The notes below the pieces were generated by a model, which had not been told where the DNA came from, ran no database searches, and saw only the letters and a list, made by a program, of their open reading frames with translations. The position numbers were made by a program, and so were the translations under genes. From Chitinophaga pinensis (GTDB taxonomy: Bacteria; Bacteroidota; Bacteroidia; Chitinophagales; Chitinophagaceae), in contig CALQSB010000001.1 of the NCBI GenBank assembly GCA_943333125.1, positions 94,381-158,380 on the forward strand: 64,000 nucleotides of DNA, read 5' to 3'. Each line of letters begins with the position of its first letter. Positions within the stretch are counted from its first letter, which is position 1. Shown here in pieces: positions 1 through 8,800 of this stretch.

Positions 1-31
1 TAATGAGTTGAGTTATTTAATTACTCATAAA

Positions 32-2854
32 TTAAAACTTCACAATTTTTTCTGATTTAATTCTTACTTCAGAAGCATCAATTAGATCGAGATAATAAAT
101 ACCTGCAGGTAATTTAGAGATATCTAAATGAGCATTTAAAGTAACACCATCAGAAACAAATTCATTGTTGTAAACTCTTGAGCCTTTAGCATCAAAAATA
201 ATCACTTTGAATTTTGTTGAAATGCCACGTACTTTATCAGAATAATAGATTTCAAAAGATCCTTTGTTTGGATTAGGACTTACGAAAGCTGAAGCCAATG
301 AACGAATGGTTAAATTTAAGGTAACAGTAGAATCGCAGTTTAAATAATTTTGTCCAACCCAAGTGTAAGTACCAGTGGAAGTATAAGTAGCACCGTTCCA
401 AGTAAAGCTACCGGTTGTATCAATGGTAACCGTACTGCTTGATGTAGGTAATATTTCAACAGTGATTGTAGCACCCGTTCCACATTGTCCGTTATCTGGA
501 ACAAAAGTATATGTGGTAGTATTGGTGTTATTAACATCAGGAGTCCAGCTTCCTTGAATACCTTCTAATGAGGTAGTTGGAAGGCTAAATGTACTGCCGC
601 TGCAAACTGGTGCAAGTGGTGTGAATGTAGTAGTAAGAATAGGGTTCACAGTAACGGTCATAGTTGTAATAGTTGCGCATTGACCGGCATCTGGAGTAAA
701 TGTATAAGCTGTTGTATTCATGTTATCAATTACAGGAGTCCATTGTCCAGTAATATTCTCATTTGAAGTAGTTGGCAATGTGAAACTACCACCTTCGCAA
801 ATCGGATTTACTTGTGTGAAAGTTGGAGTCTGGATTTGGGTAACAGTAACAGTCATGCTTGCTGTAGTATAACAAGCAGCAGTATTAGTAGGAGTAAATG
901 TGTAAGGGGTTGTTGCCGCAGTATTAATAACAGGAGTCCATAAACCATCAATTCCGTTGTTTGAAGTTGTAGGTAAAGTAAATGAACCACCAGCACAAAT
1001 ACCCGCAACCTGATCAAAAGTAGGAGTGATGTTTGGATTAATAGTTAAATGTAAAGTGTCTGCGCTGCAGGCTCCATTTGTATGAATGTAAGTGCCACTT
1101 GTAGTATAAGTAGTTCCATTCCATAAAAATGATCCGCATGCAGTTTCAGTTGTTGCGTTGTTGACTGTAGGGAATACAGTAACAGTCATGGTTGCCGTAT
1201 TTGCACAAAAGCCTAATCCTGGAGTAAATGTATAAGTTGTTGTATTTAAGTTATCAATTGCAGGATACCATGTTCCACCGATAGAATTATCAGATGTAGT
1301 AGGCAGTGTAAATGAACCGCCTGCGCAAATTGGAGGAACCTGCGTAAATGATGGTGTAACAGGATTTTCGCAACCAGAAAATACATTGATATCATCCAAT
1401 CCAAATGCAGTGCCATATTTACTAACACCTTCAAATCCAAGTTGAACTAACTGTCCTGCATAAGCGGTTAAATCAATACTATCTTTTTTCCAGGCATATA
1501 ATGTCAAACTTGCATCGGGTCTTTGGAATCCGCCTAGTCTTGTCCAGGTTAAACCTTTATCTGTAGATACAGAAACGTATAAACTATCTGCAAAAAGATT
1601 TGCACCACTTGAATAAGCACTGTCATGACTCATCCAGAAACTTACTTTAGCTGGGAAACCGGTTACCAACTGAACACATTTGCTGTACAATCTGCTTTCT
1701 GTACCATCTAATGCATTCCAGCTGTCAAATAAATAATATTTAGTACCCGGAGCTCTTGGGGTTAATGAATCTGTTGTAGGGTGAGAAGCATTTCCATATT
1801 TTCCTGTTTTTAACAACCATGATTGATCCAGGTTTATCATTTTAGCGTAAGGAAATACTGCTAAAGGAGTTGCTTCAGCATTTTCAATTAAAGGAAAAGC
1901 AGAAAGCACTTCAGAAGTATTTGTAGTAGCTTTCAAGGTATCATTGTTGGAATTTTCATCATTTGCCAATGTTACTTTAGCTGTATCATTATTTATACCC
2001 GCATTGTTTAAATTGATATTAGTAAATGAAATAGTTTCAGAAGCTCCTGGTAAAATTTCAGCAGCATTAGATAATGTACCATTGAACGTATTTGCACCGC
2101 TGATTTTTAAATTTACAGATGCAGCACCAGCAGCAATATTAGAAGTTCCAGAGTTAGTTACCACAATTCCTATATTTTGAGAAACACTGTAACAAGATAC
2201 AGCAGGATTTTCAATAGCTGTTAATGCAGCGTCAACTGCATAAAAATGCGTTAAATCAATTGCTGGTCTGTAAGCTGTAGTGGCTAATGCGGCAGACAAA
2301 GTTGTTCCATTGTATCTTCTAGATGAAGCTACGGTTGGAACAGGAGTCGCTGCTTGATTGTTTGCAGTGTTGAATACGAAACCTGCATATAAACTGTTAT
2401 CATTTCTTTCAATCAAAATCTGTAAGTTACTTCCTGCAGTTCTGGTAAATGAAGTAGTCAGGCTAATTGGATTAGCCCCAACTATAGATGGCGAAAAAGT
2501 ACCATCATAAACTAAAGTATAGCCAGTGGTTGTATAATTACCAGCAGTAAAAGTAGTTGTTGCGGCTGGTACATTTTGCATCCATATTTTAAATGAAGTT
2601 ATAGGCGTAGGACCTCCTATTGCAGATGCGTAGTAGCTGATTGAATTGATTGCGGTTCCCGCAGTTATGAAATTACCGGCACCGATTTCTGCATCGGTGT
2701 ATATGGATTCATCAACATGATAATTACTTCCACCAATAACAACGTTACCACTTGTGCCATTTCCAGTAGTTCCGTTAAAAATAGTTACCGATTGGGCAAT
2801 AGCACCAAAGGAACAAATAAAACTCATGAACAATAAAAAGTAAATTTTCTTCAT
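32..2854 (-). CDS. Secreted modular protein with type IX secretion (T9SS) C-terminal sorting domain
   Basis: A 940-residue protein with an N-terminal signal peptide (about residues 1-20, ending AIAQ). Residues about 215-310 look like a CARDB/Ig-like module, and about 320-495 like a jellyroll or MAM-like adhesion module with DDINVFSGC near its end. Then come four copies of a roughly 62-residue repeat (cores GGSFTLPTTS and W-P-x-I/V, ending TMTVTV), interleaved with two shorter modules containing G-SF-WNG-TYT. The last ~85 residues (FVSPNPNKGSFEI, then DISKLPAGIYYLDL) fit a T9SS type A sorting domain, so export across both membranes and surface attachment or release is expected. No catalytic motif was recognised. 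Adhesion or matrix function is an inference; the T9SS call is solid. Confidence 0.85.
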   Translation of the reverse strand: MKKIYFLLFMSFICSFGAIAQSVTIFNGTTGNGTSGNVVIGGSNYHVDESIYTDAEIGAGNFITAGTAINSISYYASAIGGPTPITSFKIWMQNVPAATTTFTAGNYTTTGYTLVYDGTFSPSIVGANPISLTTSFTRTAGSNLQILIERNDNSLYAGFVFNTANNQAATPVPTVASSRRYNGTTLSAALATTAYRPAIDLTHFYAVDAALTAIENPAVSCYSVSQNIGIVVTNSGTSNIAAGAASVNLKISGANTFNGTLSNAAEILPGASETISFTNINLNNAGINNDTAKVTLANDENSNNDTLKATTNTSEVLSAFPLIENAEATPLAVFPYAKMINLDQSWLLKTGKYGNASHPTTDSLTPRAPGTKYYLFDSWNALDGTESRLYSKCVQLVTGFPAKVSFWMSHDSAYSSGANLFADSLYVSVSTDKGLTWTRLGGFQRPDASLTLYAWKKDSIDLTAYAGQLVQLGFEGVSKYGTAFGLDDINVFSGCENPVTPSFTQVPPICAGGSFTLPTTSDNSIGGTWYPAIDNLNTTTYTFTPGLGFCANTATMTVTVFPTVNNATTETACGSFLWNGTTYTTSGTYIHTNGACSADTLHLTINPNITPTFDQVAGICAGGSFTLPTTSNNGIDGLWTPVINTAATTPYTFTPTNTAACYTTASMTVTVTQIQTPTFTQVNPICEGGSFTLPTTSNENITGQWTPVIDNMNTTAYTFTPDAGQCATITTMTVTVNPILTTTFTPLAPVCSGSTFSLPTTSLEGIQGSWTPDVNNTNTTTYTFVPDNGQCGTGATITVEILPTSSSTVTIDTTGSFTWNGATYTSTGTYTWVGQNYLNCDSTVTLNLTIRSLASAFVSPNPNKGSFEIYYSDKVRGISTKFKVIIFDAKGSRVYNNEFVSDGVTLNAHLDISKLPAGIYYLDLIDASEVRIKSEKIVKF
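445..1366 (-). repeat. Region encoding four tandem ~62-residue adhesin-type repeats
   Basis: Approximate bounds of the repeated part of the secreted protein. Each unit has an x-FTQV-x-PIC-x-GGSFTLPTTS beginning, a central W-x-P-x-I/V-x-N/T-x-x-TT-x-YTF block, and a C-A-x-x-x-TMTVTV end. Each unit carries two cysteines, one near the start and one near the end, which suggests a disulfide-closed beta-sandwich. The copies are diverged, so this is an old duplication and not a recent tandem array. Confidence 0.75.
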
Positions 2855-2964
2855 AATAATTGTTTAAAGGTAAATTGATATTATATTATACTATTTTTAA
2901 AAATCAAGTGTAAAATTATTGTATTTATGAATACAATAATTTTTTTAAATTAATTTTCATTGGA

Positions 2965-4782
2965 TTATTGAGTCCTTCTGACTCTGAATGAGCCGGAAAT
3001 AACATAAGGGGTGTTAGTGGGAGCCCCTCCGAAAATAGTACCGCTGTAATTACCTGAAATGTATTCACCAACGATTCCGTATTCGGTTATGTTAACTGGA
3101 ATAGGTGAGGTAATAATGGTAGAGTCTGAAATATCACTTGTATAATATCCCACCAAATTTTGAGTACTACCGCTAGCAATGCCGGATTGAGTGAAATAGA
3201 AAGAAATGTTTCTGTATGAGTTAGGATTACCGGGAACTATGGCATTCCCATGTACCTCGATTCTAGATTGGATTGTTTGAAGATTGACAAAACTAAATAT
3301 GCTGTCAGTAGGTGCTGTGATGCTATAACTGACGCCATTGATAGTGTAGTTGATAAACTGTTGCGTGGAAACACCACATGCCTGCAAATTACCTACTGCA
3401 TTGATTCCATTGTTGAGAGTATAAATCAAAGGGCTGCTTTGTTGCATGCTATTTCTGTCCTCACCAATAAAGGTTACTGATTCAGATCCGTTACAAATGA
3501 TGGTAGAGAAATCGAAAGCACCTGCATTGTCCAATGCATAACGGTAATAAGAACTGTTTTTCAACATCATCACATATCCATTATTTACCGGTGCATTGCT
3601 GCAATCAGTGACGGTGCCAGTAACATTGGCAAGGTTGATTGAAGAGATGGGGATGGTGATAGTGCCCAATGAAATGTTGGTATTGGTTGTGCTGAATGTT
3701 TGAGTGTAAACAGGCGTTCCGCAAGAGAAATCGGTGAATACTTCAAGTTTAAGTGAGGTGTTGTTAGGAACAGCGCCGTGCACATAACCAGAAGAATCAG
3801 TCAACCCATATCCGGCATTGTAAGGATTGCTCACTTCCGAAATTTTCACCCATGCAAAGGCAACAGGAGCGCCATCGCCATCAACAACCGTGCAGTTGAA
3901 TTGAACGTAATTGCTAGGTACATCGCAATTCCAGAAAGAGAAATGGCTTACACTTCCTACATAAGTATTGCCGGTTTTGGTAGCCGATCCTTCTTGTTTC
4001 CACAATCCCAGGTTTTCATCGAAATACCAAAGTGGGATAGTAGCCGGAGCGGTTCCGGCGATGGAGGCTGGTAATGGAAAGGTTATGGTTGCGCTTTGGC
4101 CAGTAGTGATGTTCAATACCTGACCTGCATCACCGGTCAATTCCACAGCAGCCATACCATATGTTTGCAACACTTTCAAAGCTCCGTCGCTGTCGATACC
4201 TCTCAAATCACCGGGCATGATTTGAGCCAGGTTGGGAGCGGTAGGGTTGAGCCAGTGTACAGAAACATTAACAGTGCCTGAATACGGTGTACTGTTGGAT
4301 GAAGTGAAGTCGCTGATAGCATTGGAAGGGAAGTTGATAGACATTCCATTAGGTAAACTGACTACACCGCCTGAAGTCGCGTTAAATGAACCTGCCGTTG
4401 TTTTGGGAAGCAGCTGTATTCTAAAAAAAGCCGATTTTCCTTCTTCGGCTATAAAAGTTTTAATGCCTTTGAAGTAGCCGGGATAGGTCACAGAAACCAT
4501 GGCGGCGTTTTTAATCACATTGTTCAGGCTGAAACTGAAGTAACCATATTCGTCGGTCATGATGGTAGCATTACCAAATTTAACGGTAGCGCCGCTGACT
4601 GCTTGGTTGTTTTCATCTGTAACAAAACCGGATACAGAGGCATTTACTTTTGTGGTAAGATCAGGAATCTGATCGGAAGGATTATTGATGCTTCCATCAA
4701 CATTTTTCTGACAAGACCATAAAGAAAACAATGAAAAAAGAAGAACAATTAATTTCGATTTTTTAAGTAAAAATGCATTCAT
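2965..4782 (-). CDS. Putative lipoprotein with carboxypeptidase regulatory-like domain
   Basis: Envelope protein of about 605 residues from the ATG at 4782. This start gives a clean lipoprotein signal (MNAFLLKKSK, hydrophobic run, lipobox LWSC at about residue 24); reading from 4842 would add 20 residues before the signal. After the lipobox, about residues 45-130 resemble a CarboxypepD_reg-like beta-sandwich (VSGFVTDENNQAVSGATVKF, then TDEYGYFSFSL). The remainder is beta-rich with further Ig-like stretches (FNCTVVDGDGAPVAFAWVKI; VTGTVTDCSNAPVNNGYV). No enzyme signature was seen. It probably sits on the outer membrane as a structural or binding protein. Substrate unknown. Confidence 0.75.
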   Translation of the reverse strand: MNAFLLKKSKLIVLLFSLFSLWSCQKNVDGSINNPSDQIPDLTTKVNASVSGFVTDENNQAVSGATVKFGNATIMTDEYGYFSFSLNNVIKNAAMVSVTYPGYFKGIKTFIAEEGKSAFFRIQLLPKTTAGSFNATSGGVVSLPNGMSINFPSNAISDFTSSNSTPYSGTVNVSVHWLNPTAPNLAQIMPGDLRGIDSDGALKVLQTYGMAAVELTGDAGQVLNITTGQSATITFPLPASIAGTAPATIPLWYFDENLGLWKQEGSATKTGNTYVGSVSHFSFWNCDVPSNYVQFNCTVVDGDGAPVAFAWVKISEVSNPYNAGYGLTDSSGYVHGAVPNNTSLKLEVFTDFSCGTPVYTQTFSTTNTNISLGTITIPISSINLANVTGTVTDCSNAPVNNGYVMMLKNSSYYRYALDNAGAFDFSTIICNGSESVTFIGEDRNSMQQSSPLIYTLNNGINAVGNLQACGVSTQQFINYTINGVSYSITAPTDSIFSFVNLQTIQSRIEVHGNAIVPGNPNSYRNISFYFTQSGIASGSTQNLVGYYTSDISDSTIITSPIPVNITEYGIVGEYISGNYSGTIFGGAPTNTPYVISGSFRVRRTQ

Positions 4783-4891
4783 GTTGAAAATGGTTATTAA
4801 TAATAAATAAAAATAGGGGGATAGATTCGATTGTTTAATCAAATGCCCTGCGAATATAGTTGTTTTAGGGAATTCAAAACATTGCTTTTTA

Positions 4892-5356
4892 CTATTTTAT
4901 ACTTCCGTTCAACCAGCTTCCATCTAAGCTTACACCTTCAAATTTTTTGTAGAAGTTGATTGCAGGTTCGTTCCAGTCAAGTACCTGCCAGGTCATTCCT
5001 TTGAAATTCAATTCTTTACACACTTCAATCAATTGGTCGAACAGCATTTTTCCGATGCCTTTACCCCTCATTGGTTCCGTAACGATAATATCTTCGAGGT
5101 ACATTCTTTGCCCTTTCCAGGTACTGTATCTGATATAATAAAGGGCGAATCCGACAATAGTTTTTGATTGATTTTCATGTGTAAGTTCGGCTACATAAGC
5201 CCACCAAACAGGATTGGGTCCAAATCCGCTGGATACAAAATGATCAAATGAAACGGTAACTTCTTCAGGAGCCTTTTCATACAAAGCCAGTTCTTTAATC
5301 AGTTCCATCATTTGGCTGCAATCTGCTTGCTCAGCTTTTCTTATGTTGATGTTCAT
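4892..5356 (-). CDS. GNAT family N-acetyltransferase
   Basis: A 154-residue cytoplasmic protein with the GNAT fold: N-terminal IRKAEQADCSQMMELIKELA, the acetyl-CoA pyrophosphate loop VTEPMRGKGIGKMLFDQL (Q/R-x-x-G-x-G/A type) and the terminal WNEPAINFYKKFEGV element. It resembles the spermidine/thialysine acetyltransferase branch (SSAT-like: the start ADCSQMMELIKELALYEKAPEEV and YLEDIIVTEPMRGKGIG), so a small amine or amino-acid analogue may be the acceptor; this is an inference. It lies 12 bp upstream of the next minus-strand lipoprotein stop, so the two could share a transcript. Confidence 0.85.
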   Translation of the reverse strand: MNINIRKAEQADCSQMMELIKELALYEKAPEEVTVSFDHFVSSGFGPNPVWWAYVAELTHENQSKTIVGFALYYIRYSTWKGQRMYLEDIIVTEPMRGKGIGKMLFDQLIEVCKELNFKGMTWQVLDWNEPAINFYKKFEGVSLDGSWLNGSIK

Positions 5357-5368
5357 TGAAAAATTTAA

Positions 5369-6124
5369 TTAGTTATGATCAATCATCGTGTAAGTTACTC
5401 CGTAAGAGCCATCAGCGAAATAGCCTCCATTATTTGGCTGATATTCGCTGTGAAAAAACTTCCGATATACCATGCCAATGCCTTTTGAATATTTTTCTTG
5501 GCTGAAATTGACTTCGCTGTAGCTGCCGGGATCATCTGGAATTCCGATAATTTCGTCGCGCTGATTTACGGTAAGCGTATTATCGAGATTGAAACTGCCA
5601 ACCACATCCGCTCCACCCACATTGCTGTATACATAATTCCAGTTATCGAGATATCTTAATAATGAATTTGCAGAGTACGTATCAATATATGAATTGCCTT
5701 TCCAGGTAACGCCATCTTTAATGGGCATCTGTAATTTTATATAACGGAGATTGTTTTCAATGAATTCTAAGTTATTACCGGTATTAACGGACATGAATGT
5801 AGCATCGGGAGCCCATGAATAATTTTCATCTTTTCTGATGAATCTGAAAATGCGATAGGCTGGCCTTCCCAGATTATCTGTAATCAAAGAATCGGTGAGG
5901 TATTTTACCTGATAAGATACTGTAGTATCGCGGGTTCCAAAAGAAAGATAAATTAATGAATCTAACTTGTAGGTAATGTATTTTCCTGTCTGTGAAGGAT
6001 TATAATCAGCAATGGAAGCAGAAGAATAAGTTTCGGTCTTTTTGCAGGAGGATAAGTAAAAATTTAAAAGTAAAAAGTAAAAAACAAAAAGCCATTTGTT
6101 GATATTGAAATTATGTTTTTTCAT
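5369..6124 (-). CDS. Hypothetical lipoprotein
   Basis: A 251-residue protein with a positively charged start, a hydrophobic segment (WLFVFYFLLLNFYL) and a lipobox LSSC followed by KK, so it should be a lipid-anchored envelope protein. The body is rich in Tyr, Asn and Asp, with many short beta-type segments (GKYITYKLDSLIYL; ITDNLGRPAYRIFRFIRK), as in small beta-sandwich lipoproteins of Bacteroidota. I do not recognise a named family. Its 3' end is close to the GNAT gene start, which suggests co-transcription from a promoter upstream of 6124. Confidence 0.6.
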   Translation of the reverse strand: MKKHNFNINKWLFVFYFLLLNFYLSSCKKTETYSSASIADYNPSQTGKYITYKLDSLIYLSFGTRDTTVSYQVKYLTDSLITDNLGRPAYRIFRFIRKDENYSWAPDATFMSVNTGNNLEFIENNLRYIKLQMPIKDGVTWKGNSYIDTYSANSLLRYLDNWNYVYSNVGGADVVGSFNLDNTLTVNQRDEIIGIPDDPGSYSEVNFSQEKYSKGIGMVYRKFFHSEYQPNNGGYFADGSYGVTYTMIDHN

Positions 6125-6169
6125 TTTGTACTAGTTTAAAACAAACTTATGAAATCGAATTTTATTTTA

Positions 6170-6205
6170 CAACGCAACGTCCCCTTCGGGAGACAATGCT
6201 GAGAA
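6170..6205. repeat. Direct repeat, copy 1 of 2 (36 bp)
   Basis: Begins CAACGCAACGTCCCCTTCGG and ends GACAATGCTGAGAA. It matches the copy at 6245-6280 at 35 of 36 positions. It contains a small TCCC-CTTC-GGGA hairpin and lies in the gap between the lipoprotein start and the mnmA stop. Confidence 0.9.
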
Positions 6206-6244
6206 TAAAAAAAGCTTTTACAATTTAATTCAAAAATCAGCAAC

Positions 6245-6280
6245 CAACGCAACGTCCCCTTCGGGAGACATTGCTGAGAA
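6245..6280. repeat. Direct repeat, copy 2 of 2 (36 bp)
   Basis: Second copy of the 36-bp unit, with one A-to-T difference in the GACA(A/T)TGC segment. It runs straight into an ACACCAAACGCCAAAC tract and then into the C-rich repeat at 6297. Confidence 0.9.
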
Positions 6281-6296
6281 ACACCAAACGCCAAAC

Positions 6297-6326
6297 AACT
6301 TCCCCCTTTAGGGGATTGAGGGGGCT
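6297..6326. repeat. C-rich dispersed repeat (family A), copy at mnmA stop
   Basis: Reads AACTTCCCCC-TTTA-GGGGATTGAGGGGGCT on the plus strand. Its last two bases are part of the mnmA TAG stop on the minus strand. Similar elements occur at 10573, 12620, 19879, 31037 (inverted) and 37934. The C/G blocks can form a hairpin. Confidence 0.9.
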
Positions 6327-7425
6327 ATCCTCGTTGAATAATTCCTCCACCAATCACATCATCGCCTTCATAAAAAACGGCGCTTTGTCCGGGTGCCACA
6401 CCTTTAACATCATCGTAAAATATAACTTTTACTCCATTTTCGGTAAGGGTTAGCTGACTTAATGCACCTTTATCTTTATAACGAATTTTGGTTACCGCAT
6501 CCATACTTTCATCAGGGCCTTCATATTTAATCCAGTTGAGGTTTTTTACAAACATTTCTGTTTTGTTTAAATCTTCTTCTGCACCCAGAACTACAGTATT
6601 GGTTTCGGGGATTATTTCTGTAACGAAAGCTGGTGATCCTAAAGCAATATCGAGGCCTTTTCGTTGACCTACCGTATAGAAAGGATAACCTTTGTGTTTT
6701 CCTAAAATTTTCCCTGATTGATCAATAAAATTTCCGCCGTCTACTTTTTCTTCTAATCCTTCTACTCTTCGTTTTAAAAAACCTCTGTAATCATTATCGG
6801 GTACAAAGCAGATTTCGTAACTCTCATTTTTTTTCGCCAGCTCTGGATAACCGAAATCATGTGCCATTTGACGGATTTCTGTTTTATGATAAGTGCCCAA
6901 AGGCAAAAGCGTTCTTTTTAATAAATCCTGTTGCAATCCCCATAAAGCATAGCTCTGATCTTTAGTTTCATCTTTCCCTTTTCGTATAAAATACCTTCCA
7001 TTGGTATGCTGATGAATTTGAGCGTAATGTCCGGTAGCAATAAAATCGCAACCCAAAGCATCAGCTCTCTTTAGAAGCGCACGCCACTTGATATGCGTAT
7101 TGCACATTACACAAGGATTGGGCGTTCTTCCGGCAAGATATTCTTCAACAAAATTTTCGATTACAAAATCTCCGAATTCTTCTCTGATATCTAAAATAAA
7201 ATGAGGGAAGCCATGTTCTACAGCAGCCATACGGGCATCGTTGAAACTATCGAGATTGCAACAGCCAGTTTCTTTTTTATTGGTTACGCCTACACTAGTG
7301 GCATAGTCCCACGTTTTCATGGTAATACCCACCACTTCATAGCCTTCTTTATGAAGCATCAAAGCCGCCACGGTACTGTCGATACCGCCGCTCATGGCCA
7401 TTAATACTTTTCCTTTTTTACTCAT
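6325..7425 (-). CDS. mnmA: tRNA-specific 2-thiouridylase MnmA
   Basis: A 366-residue cytoplasmic enzyme that adds sulfur to position 2 of U34 in tRNAs for Lys, Glu and Gln, using ATP and a persulfide relay. The N-terminal PP-loop MSGGIDSTVAALML binds ATP. Two catalytic cysteines are visible in NPCVMCNTHIKW and in YEICFVPDNDYRGFL. The C-terminal beta-barrel contains FYTVGQRKGLDIALG. Length is normal. The start at 7425 lies 16 nt behind a perfect -7 box. The stop codon is shared with the end of a C-rich repeat. MnmE, which works on position 5 of the same base, is encoded at 62146. Confidence 0.97.
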   Translation of the reverse strand: MSKKGKVLMAMSGGIDSTVAALMLHKEGYEVVGITMKTWDYATSVGVTNKKETGCCNLDSFNDARMAAVEHGFPHFILDIREEFGDFVIENFVEEYLAGRTPNPCVMCNTHIKWRALLKRADALGCDFIATGHYAQIHQHTNGRYFIRKGKDETKDQSYALWGLQQDLLKRTLLPLGTYHKTEIRQMAHDFGYPELAKKNESYEICFVPDNDYRGFLKRRVEGLEEKVDGGNFIDQSGKILGKHKGYPFYTVGQRKGLDIALGSPAFVTEIIPETNTVVLGAEEDLNKTEMFVKNLNWIKYEGPDESMDAVTKIRYKDKGALSQLTLTENGVKVIFYDDVKGVAPGQSAVFYEGDDVIGGGIIQRG

Positions 7426-7441
7426 GATGATTTCTCTGGGG

Positions 7442-7449
7442 CAAAGATA
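7442..7449 (-). promoter_or_regulatory. -7 box of mnmA promoter
   Basis: TATCTTTG on the minus strand, a perfect match to the Bacteroidota primary-sigma -7 consensus TAnnTTTG, 16 nt upstream of the mnmA ATG. No clear -33 TTG was identified. Confidence 0.6.
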
Positions 7450-7462
7450 CTAATAATGTTTA

Positions 7463-7604
7463 TGGTTTGGGGTTTGGCGTTGTTTTGTTTATTATTGTTT
7501 TTATATATTTTTCAATAAATTTCAAAAAATTATTAAGTTGAATTATTTATTCCAATAAGCACAACACCAAACGCCAAACAAGCGCAGCGACCAAACGCCA
7601 AACA
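7463..7604. repeat. Dispersed ACCAAACGCCAAAC tracts, one inverted and two direct copies
   Basis: The mnmA-thyA gap holds GGTTTGGCGTTGTT near 7471 (inverted) and two direct copies, ACACCAAACGCCAAAC near 7563 and ACCAAACGCCAAAC near 7590. The same phrase precedes the C-rich repeat at 6282, appears shortened at 12611, and recurs degenerately at 18416-18460. The sequence between the copies is AT-rich, with no gene. Confidence 0.75.
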
Positions 7605-7652
7605 TTTTAATTTTTTCCTTTTTCCTTTTGATTTTTGATTTATTTTGCACCC

Positions 7653-8447
7653 ATGCAACAATACTTAGACTTATTAAAACACATCAAACAAAACGGGACT
7701 GATAAAAGCGATCGTACAGGCACTGGCACCAGAAGTTGTTTTGGTTATCAGATGAGATTTAATTTATCCGATGGTTTTCCAATGGTTACTACCAAAAAAA
7801 CACATTTAAAAAGTATCATTTACGAATTGCTTTGGTTTTTGAAAGGCGAAACCAATATTGCTTATCTGAAAGAAAATAATGTTTCCATCTGGAATGAATG
7901 GGCTGACGAAAATGGCGATTTAGGTCCGGTTTATGGCAAGCAATGGCGCAGCTGGGAAGGTGCGGATGGTGTGGTTGTAGATCAGGTAAAAGAATTAATC
8001 CATACCATAAAGACTAACCCCGATAGCCGTCGCATGATTATCTCCGCATGGAATGTGTCTGATTTGCCAAAGATGAAACTGATGCCTTGTCATTGTTTGT
8101 TTCAGTTTTATGTGGCTGATGGTAAATTGAGTTGTCAGTTATACCAGCGCAGTGCCGATGTATTCCTCGGTGTTCCTTTTAATATTGCTTCTTATGCATT
8201 ACTAACGATGATGATTGCCCAGGTTTGTGATTTACAATACGGAGATTTTGTTCATTCATTTGGCGATGTGCATTTATACAACAATCATTTCGAACAAGCT
8301 GATCTGCAATTAACACGTACTCCATTTCCATTACCGCAGATGAAAATCAATCCTGACGTAAAAGATATTTTTGGGTTTAAGTTTGAAGATTTTGAACTGG
8401 TGAATTATCAGAGCCATGCGGGGATTAAGGCGCCGGTTGCTGTATAG
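7653..8447 (+). CDS. thyA: Thymidylate synthase ThyA
   Basis: A 264-residue enzyme converting dUMP to dTMP with methylenetetrahydrofolate, giving dihydrofolate. The ATG at 7653 gives exactly the E. coli length; reading from 7635 would add six unlikely residues. The catalytic cysteine is C146 in [11 protein letters not shown], followed by the dUMP-binding segment [20 protein letters not shown] and HLYNNH. Its partner DHFR is encoded at 9920, separated by two unrelated genes. A TATTTTGC motif close to a -7 box lies 5-12 nt before the start. A repeat element begins on the base after the stop codon. Confidence 0.97.
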   Translation: MQQYLDLLKHIKQNGTDKSDRTGTGTRSCFGYQMRFNLSDGFPMVTTKKTHLKSIIYELLWFLKGETNIAYLKENNVSIWNEWADENGDLGPVYGKQWRSWEGADGVVVDQVKELIHTIKTNPDSRRMIISAWNVSDLPKMKLMPCHCLFQFYVADGKLSCQLYQRSADVFLGVPFNIASYALLTMMIAQVCDLQYGDFVHSFGDVHLYNNHFEQADLQLTRTPFPLPQMKINPDVKDIFGFKFEDFELVNYQSHAGIKAPVAV

Positions 8448-8472
8448 AAATGTAAAATGTAAAATATCCAAT
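8448..8472. repeat. Left arm of 25-bp perfect inverted repeat around the DUF1572/four-helix insert
   Basis: Starts AAATGTAAAATGTAAAATAT and ends CCAAT, directly after the thyA stop codon. Its exact reverse complement is at 9856-9880, so the two arms bracket about 1.4 kb that separates thyA from folA. Confidence 0.9.
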
Positions 8473-8800
8473 AGCCCGCCCCGAAACCTCGGGGTAAAAT
8501 GTAAAAGTGGGTTTTGGGAAATAAAAATGTCAGTGTGTCAAGTAAAATAAATCTAACGAATTTCTAAAACTGCCTTCGTGAAACTTAGTGCCTAAGTGTC
8601 TTTGTGGCTGAGAAAAATGTAAAATGTAAAATGACTTGTCCCGAAAACTCGGGATCCAATGTAAAATAGCCTGCCCCGACACCTCGGGGTAAAAGTGGTA
8701 TATCGGAAATAAAATTGTCAATATCTCTGCGAATAGCTCAACAGTTTAGGCAATAAAGCAGAATCCGAAACTGAAAGAATATTAACTATATAGAAATGTT
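8448..8800. other. Gene-free 353-bp stretch made of dispersed repeats
   Basis: The gap contains AATGTAAAATGTAAAAT runs at 8449 and about 8616 and partial copies near 8660. It also has three CCCGA...TCGGG hairpins (about 8475-8492, 8639-8654, 8674-8690) and a phrase ACTTAGTGCCTAAGTGTC near 8580. A minus-strand reading frame at 8530-8721 consists mostly of these repeats and is not accepted as a gene. The final ~80 bp lead into the DUF1572 gene and carry no clear promoter. Confidence 0.7.

Noticed and set aside
8530-8721. 63-codon minus-strand frame between thyA and the DUF1572 gene
   Set aside because: It runs through dispersed repeat phrases and CCCGA hairpins, has no recognisable protein features and no promoter.
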